DNA of 45,672 nt from Bacteroidota bacterium. Its GTDB lineage: Bacteria; Bacteroidota; Bacteroidia; Chitinophagales; Chitinophagaceae. Below, in pieces: positions 32,170 through 42,555 of the stretch. The notes beneath the pieces are model-generated. The model saw nothing but the letters and a program-made list of their open reading frames with translations. It was not told where the DNA came from and did no database searches. The position numbers and the translations under genes were made by a program. The stretch spans positions 1-45,672 of the forward strand of contig JAFDYE010000840.1 of the NCBI GenBank assembly GCA_018267585.1, in the 5' to 3' direction. The first letter of the stretch is position 1; each line of letters begins with the position of its first letter.

Positions 32170-32910
32170 ATGAAAAATTTACAAAGCAGAACAGCAGTGG
32201 TGACGGGTGGCAGCCGGGGCATCGGTGCCGCCATCGCCAGGAGGCTCGCCCTTCAAGGTGCGAATGTCGCAATTACTTACCACAATTCGGAAGCGAAAGC
32301 ACAATTGGTTGTAAAGCAGATCGAAGAGACCGGAGCCAGGGCGCTGGCCATTGCGGCCGACGGCGGCGACCCGAAAGCGATACGTCGCGCTATCGACGAG
32401 GTCATGCGTGTATTCGGAGGACTGGATATCCTGGTGAACAATGCCGGTATCGGGCTTTTCAATGATATCTCCGCCTTTACCGACGAAGACTTCGATCGGA
32501 TCATGGCGGTAAATGTCAGGGCCGTCTTCGCCGGCAGCCAGGCAGCCCTGCCCTATCTCGGGGCCGGCGGCAGGATCATCACCGTCGGCAGCTGTCTGGC
32601 AGAGCGGGTAGCCAGGCCGGGCGCCGCCCTGTATGCGATGAGCAAATCGGCGTTGGTCGGGCTGACCAAAGGTATGGCGAGAGACCTGGGCCCCAGGGGG
32701 ATCACGGTGAACATGGTACATCCCGGACCGGTAGACACGGACATGAATCCCGCCGACGGCCCTTTTTCCGATGACCAGCGGTCCAGGATGGCGATACCTG
32801 CTTATGGGAAGGCAGATGACATTGCGGGTCTTGTCGCCTACCTGGCCGGACCGGAGAGTGGCTATATCACGGGTGCCGGTTTTGTCGCCGATGGCGGGAC
32901 GAATATATGA
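32170..32910 (+). CDS. Short-chain dehydrogenase/reductase (FabG-like)
   Basis: 246 residues, classical SDR. Rossmann motif TGGSRGIG (12-19), NNAG (90-93), catalytic S141 and the Y155-x3-K159 pair (LYAMSKSAL), and the C-terminal GYITGAGFVADGGTNI found in 3-oxoacyl-ACP-reductase-like enzymes. NADP(H) preference is likely from the R-containing first turn. It is divergent from HxlR, which probably controls it; in such pairs the SDR often handles reactive carbonyls or quinones. The substrate is not known. Confidence 0.95.
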   Translation: MKNLQSRTAVVTGGSRGIGAAIARRLALQGANVAITYHNSEAKAQLVVKQIEETGARALAIAADGGDPKAIRRAIDEVMRVFGGLDILVNNAGIGLFNDISAFTDEDFDRIMAVNVRAVFAGSQAALPYLGAGGRIITVGSCLAERVARPGAALYAMSKSALVGLTKGMARDLGPRGITVNMVHPGPVDTDMNPADGPFSDDQRSRMAIPAYGKADDIAGLVAYLAGPESGYITGAGFVADGGTNI

Positions 32911-32933
32911 TCGATGGGGTCGGCCTTATCCTT

Positions 32934-34544
32934 TTATTTCTTCTCCGCTGCCGTAGGGTTGAGCTTAAAAGCCCCGATCTTCGTCGAGTAGTTCTTCGCC
33001 CCTTCTTTCAGATAATCGCCAACATACCAGAAGGTCTCGTCATCGGAGGGATCAAGGGCCGTATAGGTATAGTCTTCCCAGCGCAGGGTATTGGTCTGCG
33101 CGCTTTGTCCTTCAGCGAATATCCCTTCACCAAAGCTCATGACGCCTAAGGTATCGCCAGCCAGCCTGCCTGTAAACCGTTGACCGGCAAATTGCTTTTC
33201 TCCCCCATAGGAGTACCCGATTCCGATATTGCCCGATTTGTCCACGGCCAGCCCCGGCAGCCAGCGCCAGTCGCCTCCGGGCGCATAGGTACCCTGCTGA
33301 TAAAGAGCGGGGCGACGATGACGGCCGAGCCGAAACTCATACCACCTGACTCCGCTGCCCCCAGCCGCGGTCTTGACGGAGTGGACGACCGCCAGCGACT
33401 CCTGCCCGCCCTGCCGCCGGTATACCAGTCTTCCCATCAGCTTGTCGCCCTGGGTATCCAGTGACATCCCGGAGCCGGGCTGGGGGACGGACTTTTTCAG
33501 TTGGCCGTCACCGGCATAGTGATAGGGCGCCACGGTGACTTTGAATGGACCGCTGATCTTGGTCTTTGTCGTGTCCTTCCAGTCGACATGGAAGGTCCAG
33601 AAATAGATGCCGTCGTCTTCAAATTTATTCTGCAGCTGGGTTCCGCCGTTGGCGACCATGATATTGGGCGCGCCTTTTGGCGGGAGCTGTCGGCCTTCAA
33701 CGTCGGAGTTGAGCAGGAAATTGACGCCATTCAGTAAGAAGCCCTGTTCTGTGGCAGCTTCGCCCTTCAGCATCTTCTCGCGGTCGACGACAAAGGCCTG
33801 ACGCTGGATGAGATTGTCGCTGGTGCTGCTTGTGAGATAATACCCGTCGGGCCAGATGGTGGGCCGGGGATAGTCGGGGAACAACGGCCTGTCGAACTCA
33901 TAGCGGTAATAAGGGCCCATCGGGTCGGGGCCGGTGCTGATCGCGTAGCACATGCAGTAGGTACCGGCACTGTCCGTCCTCGTCCTTGTGCGCGGGCCGC
34001 TGCCGGTCTGGGGTTCCTGCGCATAGGTCGGTCCCGGCCGGTACAGCATTACCGCGGGCCCTGGCTGGGGCGGATACGGGACGCCTCCGTGGGCAGAATC
34101 TTTTTCTTCTGTGCGGGGTATCCCTCTTCGGAATGTCGGCATTACGATCAGCCAGCGGTTGGCCAGCTGGTCATAGCGCACTACGGCGTCCCCATTGTTC
34201 ATCCGCTCGCAGGGCCCGCCAAAGCCGCGGAAAACATTGCGGGTCTCCCCTGGTCCGTACAGGATGCGGCCGGTGCTGTCGAATCGTTTGCCTTTTTTCG
34301 TGAAGATCGCCATCCGGGTATTGACGATCTGGACGATATGGTCGGGGCCAACGGCCAGCGCGTTGTCGGAGGGATTGCGATAATAGGCCGTGCCCTGGGG
34401 GCCGCTAAAGCCCTCGCCCAGTCCGTCGAAGCAGGCAATGGGTTGCGGTGCGGGGCGGGAGCCCTGCCAGGTCTGTTCGATGGATTGCTGGGCGAATGCC
34501 GGTGCCATGGCGAAGACGGCGAGGGGGAGAAGGAGCCTTTTCAT
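32934..34544 (-). CDS. Secreted protein of unknown function
   Basis: 536 residues with a signal peptide (MKRLLLPLAVFAMAPAFA). The mature chain is beta-rich: AVGPDHIVQIVNTRMAIFTKKGKRFDSTGR, WLIVMPTF, YFWTFHVDWKD, WLPGLAVDKSGNIGIGYSYGG. The last block resembles propeller blades of exo-sialidase-like folds. I recognise no catalytic motif. Similar proteins (unnamed) exist in soil bacteria. It is monocistronic and converges on the SDR gene (23 nt apart). Confidence 0.75.
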   Translation of the reverse strand: MKRLLLPLAVFAMAPAFAQQSIEQTWQGSRPAPQPIACFDGLGEGFSGPQGTAYYRNPSDNALAVGPDHIVQIVNTRMAIFTKKGKRFDSTGRILYGPGETRNVFRGFGGPCERMNNGDAVVRYDQLANRWLIVMPTFRRGIPRTEEKDSAHGGVPYPPQPGPAVMLYRPGPTYAQEPQTGSGPRTRTRTDSAGTYCMCYAISTGPDPMGPYYRYEFDRPLFPDYPRPTIWPDGYYLTSSTSDNLIQRQAFVVDREKMLKGEAATEQGFLLNGVNFLLNSDVEGRQLPPKGAPNIMVANGGTQLQNKFEDDGIYFWTFHVDWKDTTKTKISGPFKVTVAPYHYAGDGQLKKSVPQPGSGMSLDTQGDKLMGRLVYRRQGGQESLAVVHSVKTAAGGSGVRWYEFRLGRHRRPALYQQGTYAPGGDWRWLPGLAVDKSGNIGIGYSYGGEKQFAGQRFTGRLAGDTLGVMSFGEGIFAEGQSAQTNTLRWEDYTYTALDPSDDETFWYVGDYLKEGAKNYSTKIGAFKLNPTAAEKK

Positions 34545-34895
34545 ACTAATGACGTTGAGTTGAGTGATCTTATGCGACCTCCTAAATTTCTTATAATCGG
34601 GCTAAAAGTTGTTTTCGAATTTTACCAGTCACCACCTTGAAATTAACCAAATTGAAGATCAGGGGGTTGACCGGTAAAGCGCTGCATTCGCGCACGGGAT
34701 ACTGGCCACAGCGAGCCGATGGACCTAACGGCTATGCACAATATTTTTTGGCGGATACATACAATCCCGTATATTCGTCAGGCAATTCTTCTACACGCAC
34801 GCTAATATCCTGTCTCCTCTTACCATCTGGCATTTTCCACAGCTGTATAGCAATCCGTCTGCCCTGACGACCGCAAAACCTTAAACGTTTATTAT
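34545..34895. other. Intergenic region between divergent exported-protein genes
   Basis: 351 nt between the minus-strand secreted-protein gene and the plus-strand lipoprotein gene. It must contain both promoters. I see no TAnnTTTG box with good spacing, no strong hairpin and no convincing coding frame; the short plus-strand frame at 34637-34867 is shadow-like. Confidence 0.5.
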
Positions 34896-35741
34896 ATGAA
34901 AAAAATCCTCTATGCTGCCGTAGGCATGCTTCTTCTTTTTGCGTCCTCTTCCTGTCGTAAAGACATCGGCTATTTTCCTCCGCAGAACCCGTTGACCAGC
35001 GAATTCCAGGTGGTGGAATACCACCAGGCGGTTTTTGACGGATTCGACACTGTCGTCGTATTCCCTTTTCGAAAGAAATTTGATCCCTCCGGGAGGACCG
35101 TAGTAGAAATAGACGGGTCTTATGACTATCCGATCGGTGAATCGTTCTTTAAGTGGTATGGCTATCGGGAGATGGCGATATCCACAAAGGGTCGGATGAT
35201 CTATCTGATCGACAAGAAAAACCTTAAGAACGGCGGACCGGACACGCTGCTGACGGTAACCCTTAATGCGAAGGACAGGCCCGAGTCCACGCTCGCCGAT
35301 TCAACATGGTTCCCCCCGGGAGGATTTGGCAATTTTAACGTTAGGGAGACCTTTAGCTATAAAGACAACAGGCTTGTCGCGGTGACCCGTCAAAGGATCA
35401 ATAATGGATATTATGCCGGCAGCTCCCCCGAGACCGACAGTCTTCAATATGACCAATATGGTGACCTGGTCTCCTTCAATTTAAACAGCTATCAATATGA
35501 CTATTCACATCCGGTCAAACAACAATACTATTGTGTAGGTTGGCAGAATGACCACGAGGGTTTCCAGTATCTGGAATATCTCGGCTATTTCCCGGAGGTC
35601 ACGAATCCTCCTTATCTCATGACGGGATGGAACTTTTTTGAAGAGGCCTTCAAGGTCACCAATCCACAATTCGACAGCCGTGGAAAGCTGATCAGCTATG
35701 ATAATGGGGGATATGGGCACACCACGATAACCTGGAAATAA
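34896..35741 (+). CDS. Predicted lipoprotein, family not recognised
   Basis: 281 residues with a lipoprotein signal (lipobox ASSSC, Cys20). The mature part is rich in Asp/Tyr and looks like repeated YD/RHS-type short strands: VTRQRINNGYYAGSSPETDSLQYDQYGDLVSFNLNSYQYDY, FDSRGKLISYDNGGYGHTTITW. Such Tyr-Asp strand pairs resemble the YD-repeat-like lipoproteins common in Bacteroidota. Function is unknown. It converges on the heme-operon tail and shares a terminator with it. Confidence 0.75.
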   Translation: MKKILYAAVGMLLLFASSSCRKDIGYFPPQNPLTSEFQVVEYHQAVFDGFDTVVVFPFRKKFDPSGRTVVEIDGSYDYPIGESFFKWYGYREMAISTKGRMIYLIDKKNLKNGGPDTLLTVTLNAKDRPESTLADSTWFPPGGFGNFNVRETFSYKDNRLVAVTRQRINNGYYAGSSPETDSLQYDQYGDLVSFNLNSYQYDYSHPVKQQYYCVGWQNDHEGFQYLEYLGYFPEVTNPPYLMTGWNFFEEAFKVTNPQFDSRGKLISYDNGGYGHTTITWK

Positions 35742-35753
35742 TAATTATTTACA

Positions 35754-35781
35754 GTTGGGGCGCATGGTTATGCGTCCCAAC
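35754..35781. terminator. Bidirectional hairpin between convergent genes
   Basis: GTTGGGGCGCAT (35754-35765) / ATGCGTCCCAAC (35770-35781), 12-bp stem with one G-T wobble and a 4-nt loop. It lies between the lipoprotein and the outer-membrane barrel genes. Confidence 0.8.
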
Positions 35782-35787
35782 TTGTTG

Positions 35788-36366
35788 TTAAAACTCCACA
35801 CCAACTCCTATCCGCATCGTCCGGTTCGTATAGTCAAACGTATCGGTCCCGGAATTGATCGTGCAGGCGGGGGGATCGTAGCAGCCGCCGTTGGCTGTCT
35901 GGCGCTCGGTGAGCTTGCCGGCGCCGTATGTGGCGGAGAAGAGCAGCGCCCTGCGGCCGGCGTCGGAGAAGCGCCATCTGTAACCCAGACCGGTGGCCCA
36001 GAAGGGACCGGCGCGGAAACTGCTGGTCAGGTTCTGGTAAGGCAGAGGCGTTCTTTTATACCAGGGCAGGTCGACGCCGCCGTCCAGGATGAAGAAGAGC
36101 GCGCTTCTTCGGTTGGCGAGCAGGTCACGTGTCGCGGATAGAAAGAGCGGGACGTTCCTGTAACGATAGTAGTCGAGTCCCGCCCCCAGCCCCACAAACC
36201 AGGGGCCGCGGGCCAGGCCGTTGACGGTCTGTACCTGGCCGTAGCTGCCCATCTGGCCGATCGAAAGGCCGCCATAGCTGTCGCTGCGAAATCGTCCTGC
36301 GTGCTGCCCGAAGCAGGCAGTCACGCAGAGGACGAAGAGGGAACCCATCAAAATATGTTTTGTCAT
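35788..36366 (-). CDS. Outer-membrane beta-barrel-like protein, last gene of the uptake run
   Basis: 192 residues with a signal peptide (…VLCVTACFGQ). The mature part alternates aromatic and small residues as in small porin-like barrels (SYGGLSIGQMGSYGQ, GPWFVGLGAGLDYYRYRN, AGPFWATGLGYRWRFS), and ends in an aromatic C-terminus (MRIGVGVEF), the signature for outer-membrane insertion. Its ATG overlaps the stop of the LVIVD lipoprotein by 4 nt, so the two are translationally coupled. The role is unknown; as the tail gene of the heme/iron operon it may help surface display or uptake. Confidence 0.8.
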   Translation of the reverse strand: MTKHILMGSLFVLCVTACFGQHAGRFRSDSYGGLSIGQMGSYGQVQTVNGLARGPWFVGLGAGLDYYRYRNVPLFLSATRDLLANRRSALFFILDGGVDLPWYKRTPLPYQNLTSSFRAGPFWATGLGYRWRFSDAGRRALLFSATYGAGKLTERQTANGGCYDPPACTINSGTDTFDYTNRTMRIGVGVEF

Positions 36367-37625
36367 TGCTGGTTTTGGCTGATGGCTAGGTGGCTGAGTG
36401 AGACGATATGCGAAGGATCGCTGTAGTCGAACTGGTCGAGACCTGTAGGGCTGGCGACTAGCAGCACGTGGTTGGAGGCGATGACGTCATAGGCGCCGCT
36501 GATCTGAAGGGAACCCAGCTGCTTCAGATTGGAAGGATCGGAAGCGTCGAAGACTTTGACATCGGGTCCATCGCAGACGAACAGCACAGAACCGTCCTTG
36601 GCAAGGCCGGAAGGGTTGGTCATCGGATAGCTTTTGAGCATGGAGACCTGGGTGAGGTCCTGCGCGCTGAGGACGTCCAGCTCGTTGGAAGCGCCGCCGC
36701 AGCTCGTGCCGGAACGCAGTGTCACATAGGCGTAGTTCGGGTCGGCGATCACCGGGTCGCAGGCCCTGCCGTGGCTAAACTGGCCGAGACTGGTCGGATG
36801 GTCCGGATGATCTAACGAGAATAGATACACGCCGGTTTTAGAGCCAAGCAGCAGCCGGTTGCGGATGGGGAAGATGGTTTCGATATCGTACCCGGCGGAG
36901 ATCGCCGAGGACATGGCGAGCTTCGAAGGATCACTTACATTGATGGTATTTAGCGAATGAGGCTCCGGAATAACATACAGATAATCGCCGACAAGGGCCA
37001 TGGTTGCCGTGGAGCCGGCGAGTCCGATCGATCCTGAGCCAAGGCTGGACGCAGCGGCCGCGGCGGCATTGTTGGTAACAGAATAGTAGGGTGTGCCGGG
37101 GACGTCGTACATTATCGGAGTCCCTGTTCTCGTCTCCACATCAACCGTCGTGTCTTTTTTGATCCAGCCGGTGATCACGTTCTCGTTCTGTCCAAAGTTG
37201 CGGTAAGGAATGGCGTTCAGCAGCGTATCGATAATCTTCACCTGTCGGATATTCGAGATATCGATCGCCAAAAGGTCGCTGTACATATCGGCAAAGAGGA
37301 TGTTCCCGCGGATGCCGATATTCTGATTGCCGGGGATGTTCAGGAAAGCGACCTGTACCGGATGAGCGGGATCGCTGTTGTCGATGACGTGGATGCCGCT
37401 GTTCAATTCATTCAGATAAATATAGGAGTCCTTGATGTAGATCTGACCTGCCTTTGCGAGGGCATGGCCGGGGTCTCCGTTGATCGAAGACATGACGATG
37501 GTCTTCTTCGTATACACGGGTATGTACATTGTATACGTTTTCTTGACTTTATCTTTCAGACAACCGGGGAGCAGTATTCCCCCTAACGCCACGACAATGG
37601 CGAGCAGACCGATTTTGTTTCTCAT
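36363..37625 (-). CDS. LVIVD-repeat lipoprotein
   Basis: 420 residues. Lipoprotein signal with lipobox LLPGC (Cys22). The mature chain is a beta-propeller of LVIVD-type repeats: SYIYLNELNSGIHVIDNSDPAHPVQVAFLNIPG, NILFADMYSDLLAIDISNIRQVKIIDT, DYLYVIPEPHSLNTINVSDPSKL, NRLLLGSKTGVYLFSLDHPDHPTSLGQF, SVLFVCDGPDVKVFDASDPSNLKQL. It is probably anchored in the outer membrane. It lies 54 nt after the ATPase gene and overlaps the barrel gene, which places it in the uptake operon. A ligand-binding or adhesive role is inferred from the fold only. Confidence 0.88.
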   Translation of the reverse strand: MRNKIGLLAIVVALGGILLPGCLKDKVKKTYTMYIPVYTKKTIVMSSINGDPGHALAKAGQIYIKDSYIYLNELNSGIHVIDNSDPAHPVQVAFLNIPGNQNIGIRGNILFADMYSDLLAIDISNIRQVKIIDTLLNAIPYRNFGQNENVITGWIKKDTTVDVETRTGTPIMYDVPGTPYYSVTNNAAAAAASSLGSGSIGLAGSTATMALVGDYLYVIPEPHSLNTINVSDPSKLAMSSAISAGYDIETIFPIRNRLLLGSKTGVYLFSLDHPDHPTSLGQFSHGRACDPVIADPNYAYVTLRSGTSCGGASNELDVLSAQDLTQVSMLKSYPMTNPSGLAKDGSVLFVCDGPDVKVFDASDPSNLKQLGSLQISGAYDVIASNHVLLVASPTGLDQFDYSDPSHIVSLSHLAISQNQQ

Positions 37626-37679
37626 GATGAGGTTTTGTCTCCATTTGACAAGGGAACCTGACCGACCGTTGCACGCCGG

Positions 37680-38448
<769 letters not shown>

Positions 38449-38456
<8 letters not shown>

Positions 38457-39504
38457 AGAACCCTCCTTTCTGCTGCCGGCGTCCGGCGCGGGTCAACAGG
38501 AATAGGAAGACCGGTGCTCCGGCGAAGGCGGTGATCACTCCGATCGGGAATTCGGATGGGGCGACGATGACGCGGGCCAGCATGTCGGCGACGTTCAGCA
38601 GGATAGCGCCAAGCAAGGCCGAGCCGATGATCAGCCAGCGGTTGTCCGAGCTTTTCAGCAACCGCAGGATATGCGGGACGATGAGACCGACGAAGGAGAT
38701 CACGCCCACCACCGACGTGGCCACCGCCACCAGGAATGTGTTCAGCAGGAGTATCCGGGTCTTGAGCCGCCGGGTGTCGACGCCAAGGTAGCCGGCTTCC
38801 GTCTCGCCCAGCAGCAAGGCGTTGAGCGCCCGGGAATACCGAAGCGAGAGCCCGATACCCGTGAAGGTCGAGAAGGCCACAATGCCCGTACTGGTCCAGT
38901 CCGCGCCGGAAAGGGTGCCCAGATTCCAGAACACGATGCTGCGCGCCTGGGGGTCGCGGGCGATATAGGAGAAGAAGCCGGTGCCGCCAGCAGCGAGCGC
39001 GTTGACGGCAATACCCGCCAGCAGCAGCGTGTTAACGTTGACCTTGCCATAAACGTTGGAAAGCCGGTAGACCAGCAAGGTTGCGAGTCCTCCCCCGGCA
39101 AAAGCCGCCAGTGGCAGAACGAAAGGCCCCAGCGCATCCAGCCGCGCTCCACCAAGATCCTTGCCCATGACGAAGACGAAGGCCGCGCCCAGCGCCGCAC
39201 CGGAAGACGTGCCTACAAGGCCCGGCTCTACTATAGGGTTGCGAAACAGCGCCTGCATCAGCGCACCGCCGACGGATAGCGACGCACCGGTCAGCGCGCA
39301 GAGCAGGACGCGAGGCAGACGGATCTCCAGGAACAGCCGCTCCTCGATCGACGGGCCGGTCTTGCCCGAAAAAGCATGACGGAGGAACAGCAGTATCCGG
39401 TCGTACGCAATGGGGACGGCCCCTACCCTTGCCGCAACGATCAACGACAACAGCAGGAGCAGCCCCAGGGCGGTGTAATAACTATGGAAGGGTATCTTTT
39501 TCAA
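38449..39504 (-). CDS. hmuU: Heme/iron ABC importer, FecCD-type permease
   Basis: 351 residues with about ten membrane helices and the FecCD/BtuC signatures: SIEERLFLEIRLPRVLLCALTGASLSVGGALMQALFRNPIVEPGLVGTSSGAALG, an N-terminal half rich in Gly/Ala, and VISFVGLIVPHILRLL near the coupling helix. The protein forms a homodimer in the inner membrane. It follows the binding-protein gene by 4 nt. Heme versus siderophore versus cobalamin cannot be fixed from this protein alone. Confidence 0.95.
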
Positions 39505-39508
39505 GTAG

Positions 39509-40363
39509 CTAATGTTTATGGATCAGCCCGATCAGCTGATATACATTCTGTCCAGTCCGGGGTCCCAGATAGACAAGGTCGTGTTCTTCTATCCGGTAGA
39601 TGCGGTTGTTCTTCGCGGCGGGTGACAGCGAGACACCCGGCAGCTGTTTGAACTTCTCCACGCTGCCCTGGAGGTCGAAGCCATAATCCGTTGCGAGAAT
39701 GACGTCGGGTTGGGCCTTTGCGATGACCTCGGCGCTCAGGTTCTTCCATTTCTGGGCGGTGTCCGCTACGTTGACTGCGCCGGCCCATTCCAGCATCTGC
39801 TGCTGGGTGCCGCGGTGGCTTAGCACGAAGTACTGGTTGGCGGCCTGGCCGAAATGAATGACGAGGACCTTTGGCGTATCGGGATAGGTCCGCCTCAGCG
39901 AATCGGCGCGCGCCATATCCCTGTCCAGCCGGTCACAGATAGAGTCACCCGCATGGGGGTTGTGAAATTCCGCGGCCAGCCGGCGGATCAGCTGCCGGGT
40001 CGAATCGAGTGTACTTCCGCCGTCAAACTGGCGCAACGGGATGCCGACCTTTTTCAATTGTTCTATCGTCGCAGGAGGGCCCCAGTTGCCGTCATTCCAG
40101 ACAGCCGTAGGGTTCAGCGAAATAATGCCTTCGGAGTTCAGGGCCCGGTGATAGCCGACAGCCGTGATCTTCTTTGCAGCGGGAGGCCAGGTGCTGGAGA
40201 TATCGACGCCGACCAGTGCGGTGTCACCGCCGACAGCGAAGATGATCTCGGTAAGCTGTTTGCTCACGCTGACGATACGCAGCCCTTGTTTGTTGTTGCC
40301 CTTGTCGCCGTACCGGCCGCCGCAGCTCGTCAGAAGGACCAGGAGTGCCCAATATTTGTTCAT
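39509..40363 (-). CDS. hmuT: Heme/iron ABC importer, substrate-binding lipoprotein
   Basis: 284 residues from the ATG at 40363 (MNKYWALLVLLTSC, lipobox ending at Cys14); the longer frame adds 14 residues lacking signal character. It is a helical-backbone metal/heme receptor: RIVSVSKQLTEIIFAVGGDTALVGVD, NPTAVWNDGNWGPPATIEQLKKVGIPL, and VILATDYGFDLQGSVEKFKQLPGV. It is anchored in the inner membrane periplasmic face, 10 nt downstream of the receptor stop. Confidence 0.9.
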   Translation of the reverse strand: MNKYWALLVLLTSCGGRYGDKGNNKQGLRIVSVSKQLTEIIFAVGGDTALVGVDISSTWPPAAKKITAVGYHRALNSEGIISLNPTAVWNDGNWGPPATIEQLKKVGIPLRQFDGGSTLDSTRQLIRRLAAEFHNPHAGDSICDRLDRDMARADSLRRTYPDTPKVLVIHFGQAANQYFVLSHRGTQQQMLEWAGAVNVADTAQKWKNLSAEVIAKAQPDVILATDYGFDLQGSVEKFKQLPGVSLSPAAKNNRIYRIEEHDLVYLGPRTGQNVYQLIGLIHKH

Positions 40364-40373
40364 ACAACTAAAG

Positions 40374-42512
40374 TTAAAAGATATACGCAAATTTTGCCCC
40401 GCCATAAACGGTCGCGTTATACGGCATCGGCAGGAAATGCGGGTCGGTCGTCCCGGCCAGATCCCCGGAATAGAAAAGGAAGGTATAGTACGTGCTTCCC
40501 GTCAGGTTGTCCGAGCCGATATAGCAGTCTACGGAGAAATGCCCGCCGAGGACGCTGCGGTAGCCGATCTTCCCATTGAGCAGGTTGTAGGACTTCGCCG
40601 AATGCCCGTTGTCGAATGTATACGGCACCGCGCCATTGTAGCGATAGCTGAGATAGGCATAGAAGCCCGGCTTCGTCTGCAGGTCGACGCCCAGGTTGAG
40701 TACACCGGGGGCGACACCGGCCACCTTTTTATTGGAATAGTCGACCGTAGTCGAGTCATTGTTATGATTACTTTTGAAATCCTTGTATCTGAAGTCGGAA
40801 TAGGCATAGCTTAGCCAGGGACGCAGCTGGGTGATCGCAGAAGACCGGTTGTCTATCACGAGATAGCTCAGGGTCAGCTCGGCTCCCAGGTCCTGCTGAC
40901 GGCCGGCGTTGAGATAAAAGGTGTACTGGGGTAAGCCGCCCGCTGCGGGGACAGTCTGGGCAACGAACTTGTTGTGTACGTCCAGGTCGAATAGCGCGAG
41001 CTGGTAGGAAAGCCTCCGGCCAAGGACGTCACCCTTCGTGCCGATCTCATACTGCATACCATATTCGGGCCGCAGGCCGGTATTGACCTTGCCGGTCGTG
41101 GCGATTACGGTGTTCGATGTCGTTGGCGGCGTATAGCCCCTGCTGACATCGGCATAGACCGAGAACGCATCGTTGAACTTCTTCAGCAACGCCACGCGCG
41201 GAGTAAAGACGGCAGGGAAGCTTCTGTCGCCTGATCCGTTGAAATGACCGCCACCGGAGGGGATCATATCCGTGATGCCGAACTCGGTAAAGTTGAGACT
41301 GCCGCCGGCCGTGAGCGCGAGCTGCGAAGGCAACGTAAATTTCCATTCAGTAAAAACGCTATAGCTCATCGACGCATTCTGCAGATCGCCGCGGAGGGCG
41401 CCGATGACATTGTTGTTGAGATTGTAGGATTTGTTGAACGCCAGCGTTTTTTGGAACTGCGCGCCAAAGATGCCGTGAACCTTCTCTACAGGGCCGGCCC
41501 CCGAAGAATATACAAACCCCGTCCTGCCACCAAAGGTAAACGCCTGGTTGTCGGTCAACCCGTGCGCAAACGGCGAGTTCAGGGTATAACCGCCGGCATA
41601 CACTGTGCTTAGATTGCTGAAATGTTCGTCGATCTTATAGTCGCTTGTCACGCCACCGCGAAAGCTCTCGATGTCGACCTTTGAGCCGTTCGCCAGATAG
41701 GCAGGGTCGCTCCATTTTTGCCCGCCATAGAACTGTGCGCTGTCCACCTCCCCGGCCAGCTCTTCGTGGGAATTGGCGTAGGCAAAATACGTGGAGATCG
41801 TACTCTTGTCGCTGACAAAGAAGTCGCCGCTTAGCTGTGCATAGTCCTTATGGCTGGCGCTGTGGTCGCGGAAGCCGGTAGACTGCTGCCGGCCGTAGTT
41901 GAAGACGAGGGCCGAGTGTTCTCCGGCCGTCTCGATCCGGGTATTGTTCCGCCAGAGACCATAGGAACCGAATGTATTCTCCTCTACCAGCCGCGTCTGG
42001 TTGGGCTGCGGCCTGAGCGTATAGAGATTGACGACCCCTGCTATGCCGCTGCCATAGAGGCTCGAGGCCGGCCCCTTGATCACCTCTGCCCTGCCCAGCG
42101 TAGCAAAGTCTATGTCGTCGAGAATGGTCGTGCCGGTCGCGTCGGTAATGGGGATATTGTTCAGCAGCACTTGCACACCCTGGCCGTTGAAGTTGGTATT
42201 GTTCCCGTAGCCCCGTATGCTGATACGCTGGCCGCCAAAGGTCGAGCGGGACTGCATGAGCACGCCCGCAACTAAATTCAGCGAATTCTCCAGCGATAAC
42301 CCGCTGTTGCGATGAAAGTCGACCGGCGTGAGCATGCCGATGCTGCGCGCAATGTCCAGCTGGTTGCCCTTCTGGCCGTTGGACCAGCCGGTGACCTGGA
42401 CGGTATTGAGCGTTTGTGTGTGCACGGTATCTTTTTTCGGGGTCTGGGCATTTGCAAAAATTGCGTAGCCCATCAATAAGACTATTCCTGTTGATCGTAG
42501 TCTCAACATCAT
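40374..42512 (-). CDS. TonB-dependent outer-membrane receptor
   Basis: 712 residues. Signal peptide (1-22, …FANAQ). The plug domain (about 30-165) contains the typical LENSLNLVAGVLMQSRSTFGGQRISIRGYG and VLLNNIPITD…IEVIKGP-like segment (GRAEVIKGPASSLYGSGIAGVVNLYT). A 22-strand barrel follows and ends in an aromatic residue (KFAYIF). Unlike SusC types there is no N-terminal carboxypeptidase-like extension, so it is a siderophore/heme/vitamin-type receptor. The partner ABC genes downstream match this role. An upstream small membrane-anchored protein gene and a sortilin-like gene share the strand. Confidence 0.95.
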   Translation of the reverse strand: MMLRLRSTGIVLLMGYAIFANAQTPKKDTVHTQTLNTVQVTGWSNGQKGNQLDIARSIGMLTPVDFHRNSGLSLENSLNLVAGVLMQSRSTFGGQRISIRGYGNNTNFNGQGVQVLLNNIPITDATGTTILDDIDFATLGRAEVIKGPASSLYGSGIAGVVNLYTLRPQPNQTRLVEENTFGSYGLWRNNTRIETAGEHSALVFNYGRQQSTGFRDHSASHKDYAQLSGDFFVSDKSTISTYFAYANSHEELAGEVDSAQFYGGQKWSDPAYLANGSKVDIESFRGGVTSDYKIDEHFSNLSTVYAGGYTLNSPFAHGLTDNQAFTFGGRTGFVYSSGAGPVEKVHGIFGAQFQKTLAFNKSYNLNNNVIGALRGDLQNASMSYSVFTEWKFTLPSQLALTAGGSLNFTEFGITDMIPSGGGHFNGSGDRSFPAVFTPRVALLKKFNDAFSVYADVSRGYTPPTTSNTVIATTGKVNTGLRPEYGMQYEIGTKGDVLGRRLSYQLALFDLDVHNKFVAQTVPAAGGLPQYTFYLNAGRQQDLGAELTLSYLVIDNRSSAITQLRPWLSYAYSDFRYKDFKSNHNNDSTTVDYSNKKVAGVAPGVLNLGVDLQTKPGFYAYLSYRYNGAVPYTFDNGHSAKSYNLLNGKIGYRSVLGGHFSVDCYIGSDNLTGSTYYTFLFYSGDLAGTTDPHFLPMPYNATVYGGAKFAYIF

Positions 42513-42555
42513 AAAAAATTTTGGTGAAAAAGTATAGGGATTTGAAGAATGACCC

